Origin: Gigantopelta aegis
Taxonomy: Eukaryota > Mollusca > Gastropoda > Neomphalida > Peltospiridae
DNA: 64,000 bases
Direction: 5' to 3'
Assembly (NCBI RefSeq): GCF_016097555.1
Contig: NC_054701.1
Coordinates: forward strand, 37,836,492 to 37,900,491
Numbering within the stretch: the first letter of the stretch is position 1; every line of letters begins with the position of its first letter. Positions 62,352 to 64,000 of the stretch are shown piece by piece. A program made the translations under genes and the position numbers. Under the pieces are notes generated by a model that was not told where the DNA came from, made no database searches, and worked only from the letters and a program-made list of their open reading frames with translations.

Positions 62352-62514
62352 CATAAAAATAATGACCTAGATGAGCGATATAGTAAAAGGTAAATACATG
62401 TACAAGCAAAGCTGTGACAATAAGACATGCCATCTCCTAAGTCTCAAGTGTTTGCAGTCCAAATAAGATCAGTCAGCAATTCTACAGTAATGGTATAGTT
62501 TTCACAAAAAGCCA

Positions 62515-62521
<7 letters not shown>

Positions 62522-62550
<29 letters not shown>
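62522..62550. repeat. A-homopolymer
   Basis: Run of about 29 A. No SINE or retrocopy precedes it. Confidence 0.85.
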
Positions 62551-62551
<1 letters not shown>

Positions 62552-62554
<3 letters not shown>

Positions 62555-63965
62555 CGACTTTTCCTTGTTATCACATGCCCGTGGCACCCATTCTCCCATT
62601 CTCCGGTAACCAAACTAAGCAAAATGATTACAGATTCCGAAATGCTTTGGTACTGACTACGTGTCAAGACTGCACACCCGTTACTTGGAAAGATGGGATT
62701 TTGTTTTAAGTGCATTTAAATACACCCACCCTGAAAATGTAAAATATTGAATAATATACAAGTTGCCAATAAATACTTAAGTACAGTCAACAACATAGCA
62801 GCTTCTTTTTAAAAACTTGCATGATCTATTTCAAAAACAAAACTTTGTTAAAACTATATAGCTTTAAAAGAAAAAACTATTTCAAGTAGGTTTTGTGTGT
62901 AGTTTAAAAAAACCCCCAAAAAACCCTGGTCTTGACATTCAAATTTACTAGGTAAAAAAAAAAGAAGACAAAACTGTTTGTTTCTTGAGGGTTTTTTAAA
63001 GCAAGAAATTCACATTCTAGTACACACACAGTAAATAGAGCCCATTAAAATTTTGATGTGTTACCCTGTTTTACTTTGTCACAAATCATAAGATAGTATT
63101 TAATTATGACAAAATTATATTGGCTTTATCTTACACATAAACTTGACTTTTATCTTATTTAATATTTTACCAACAATTTGTAGTTGAGAATCTTTTTGAA
63201 ACTGATTACTTACATTTGTGGTATAAAAGATGGCGAACAAATTATTTAATTTTAGCTACTGTCAATTTTAATTTGGCCCATTTTTGTTTGTTAAGTATGT
63301 GATCATATTATGAAAATAAATATCAATATACTAATGTGTTAGATACAGTGGACAAAATATAAAATAAACATTTTTACAAATCATACACTAGAACGTAATC
63401 ACTAATTCTAACCTAACGAACTGAAAACTACAGTGAGATATACATTTCAATTATAAATACATAAGAATCTAATAAGAACTTAATATGATTCATATGAGGA
63501 GGATTTAAATAATGTCCAATGCAAATTTAACAAGAGTACATTGTATAAAATACTAATATGATCAAAATTATCTCTACATTGAATCTTAAAGGAACAGATA
63601 TACGGTGATGTATCACTAATAGCACAGAGAGTGAATACTGGAGTATTACAAGTGATAATGTCACCAAAACAACATCTAATGAAAGGTTATAATTCGCATA
63701 TGCCTTAAAGGTCTATGAATACTGAAATAAAATGAAAGATTCAGAGACAAAAATGTGAAGCATTTGTGTAGTAAAGAATTTTTTTTTAAATAAATCTTTT
63801 TTCATTTTTCTACAGTGTCCTGTCCCATTTTACTGAAAATTATTTGGAAATACCATGATTTAAAAAGAAATATATATATTATTGAAGAAAGTGAGCAGAT
63901 GCTTATTTACAACATCAATCATTGGTGAAGTTGTGTTAACATATTTATATAATTTGCCTCATTAC
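62552..63965. other. Intergenic or 3' UTR-like sequence, nothing recognised
   Basis: AT-rich with low-complexity A/T runs; no coding, RNA or repeat signal recognised. Confidence 0.4.
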
Positions 63966-64000
63966 CAGTGGCGTAGTGTGGTCGGGACTACCGGGGCGGT
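63966..64000 (+). mobile_element. Start of a hAT-like element running off the right edge
   Basis: Begins CAGTGGCGTAGTGTGGTCGG, a terminal sequence typical of hAT-type elements in many animals. Only 35 bases are in the window. Confidence 0.45.

Noticed and set aside
1-64000. Endogenous retrovirus, other LTR element, LINE reverse transcriptase or CRISPR array
   Set aside because: No polymerase, capsid or integrase-like reading frame, no paired long terminal direct repeats and no spaced short repeats were recognised.

Overview
The window is eukaryotic nuclear DNA, AT-rich and rich in introns, from an invertebrate that is most probably a mollusc and perhaps a gastropod. The basis is animal-type gene structure (GT-AG introns of hundreds to thousands of bases) plus about twenty copies or fragments of tRNA-derived SINEs of a kind I associate with molluscan genomes, and many short DNA-transposon derivatives. 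The species call is inference. No prokaryotic genes, rRNA, functional tRNA, CRISPR array or endogenous viral/LTR element was recognised.

Left part (170-27126, minus strand): twenty coding exons of the intraflagellar-transport gene IFT122, from the start codon at 27126 to about residue 877. The C-terminal quarter lies beyond the left edge. Exons 1-12 encode the WD40 part and exons 13-20 the beginning of the TPR-like solenoid. All reconstructed junctions keep frame.

Middle (27127-33862): a divergent intergenic/5' region between IFT122 and the next gene, presumably with the promoters and the non-coding first exon and first intron of RAD54L2. It is dominated by nested DNA transposons and SINEs.

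Right part (33934-57430, plus strand): a complete 21-coding-exon RAD54L2/ARIP4 orthologue, a SNF2-family ATPase of about 1,940 residues. It has an acidic N-terminus, a basic nuclear-localisation region, a SUMO-interacting-like motif, a split helicase core with Walker A GLGKT and a DEGH box, a conserved C-terminal block, and a long disordered tail with an internal M-R-x-I-Q-S repeat. From 57431 on there is 3' UTR, then SINE-rich intergenic DNA and possibly the 3' end of a convergent minus-strand gene.

The two genes are head to head but act in different pathways (ciliary transport; chromatin remodelling), and I infer no functional link. The more unusual observations are: (1) a 73-bp tandem array at the 3' end of IFT122 exon 12 that repeats the last 15 codons with their splice donor, ending in a diverged copy whose base changes are all synonymous; (2) three unrelated CAG...CTG-ended transposons, each flanked by exact 6-bp target duplications; (3) inverted 1.2-kb TTAA elements bracketing IFT122 exons 2-3; (4) a duplicated 3' splice site in RAD54L2; (5) the coding repeat in the RAD54L2 tail.
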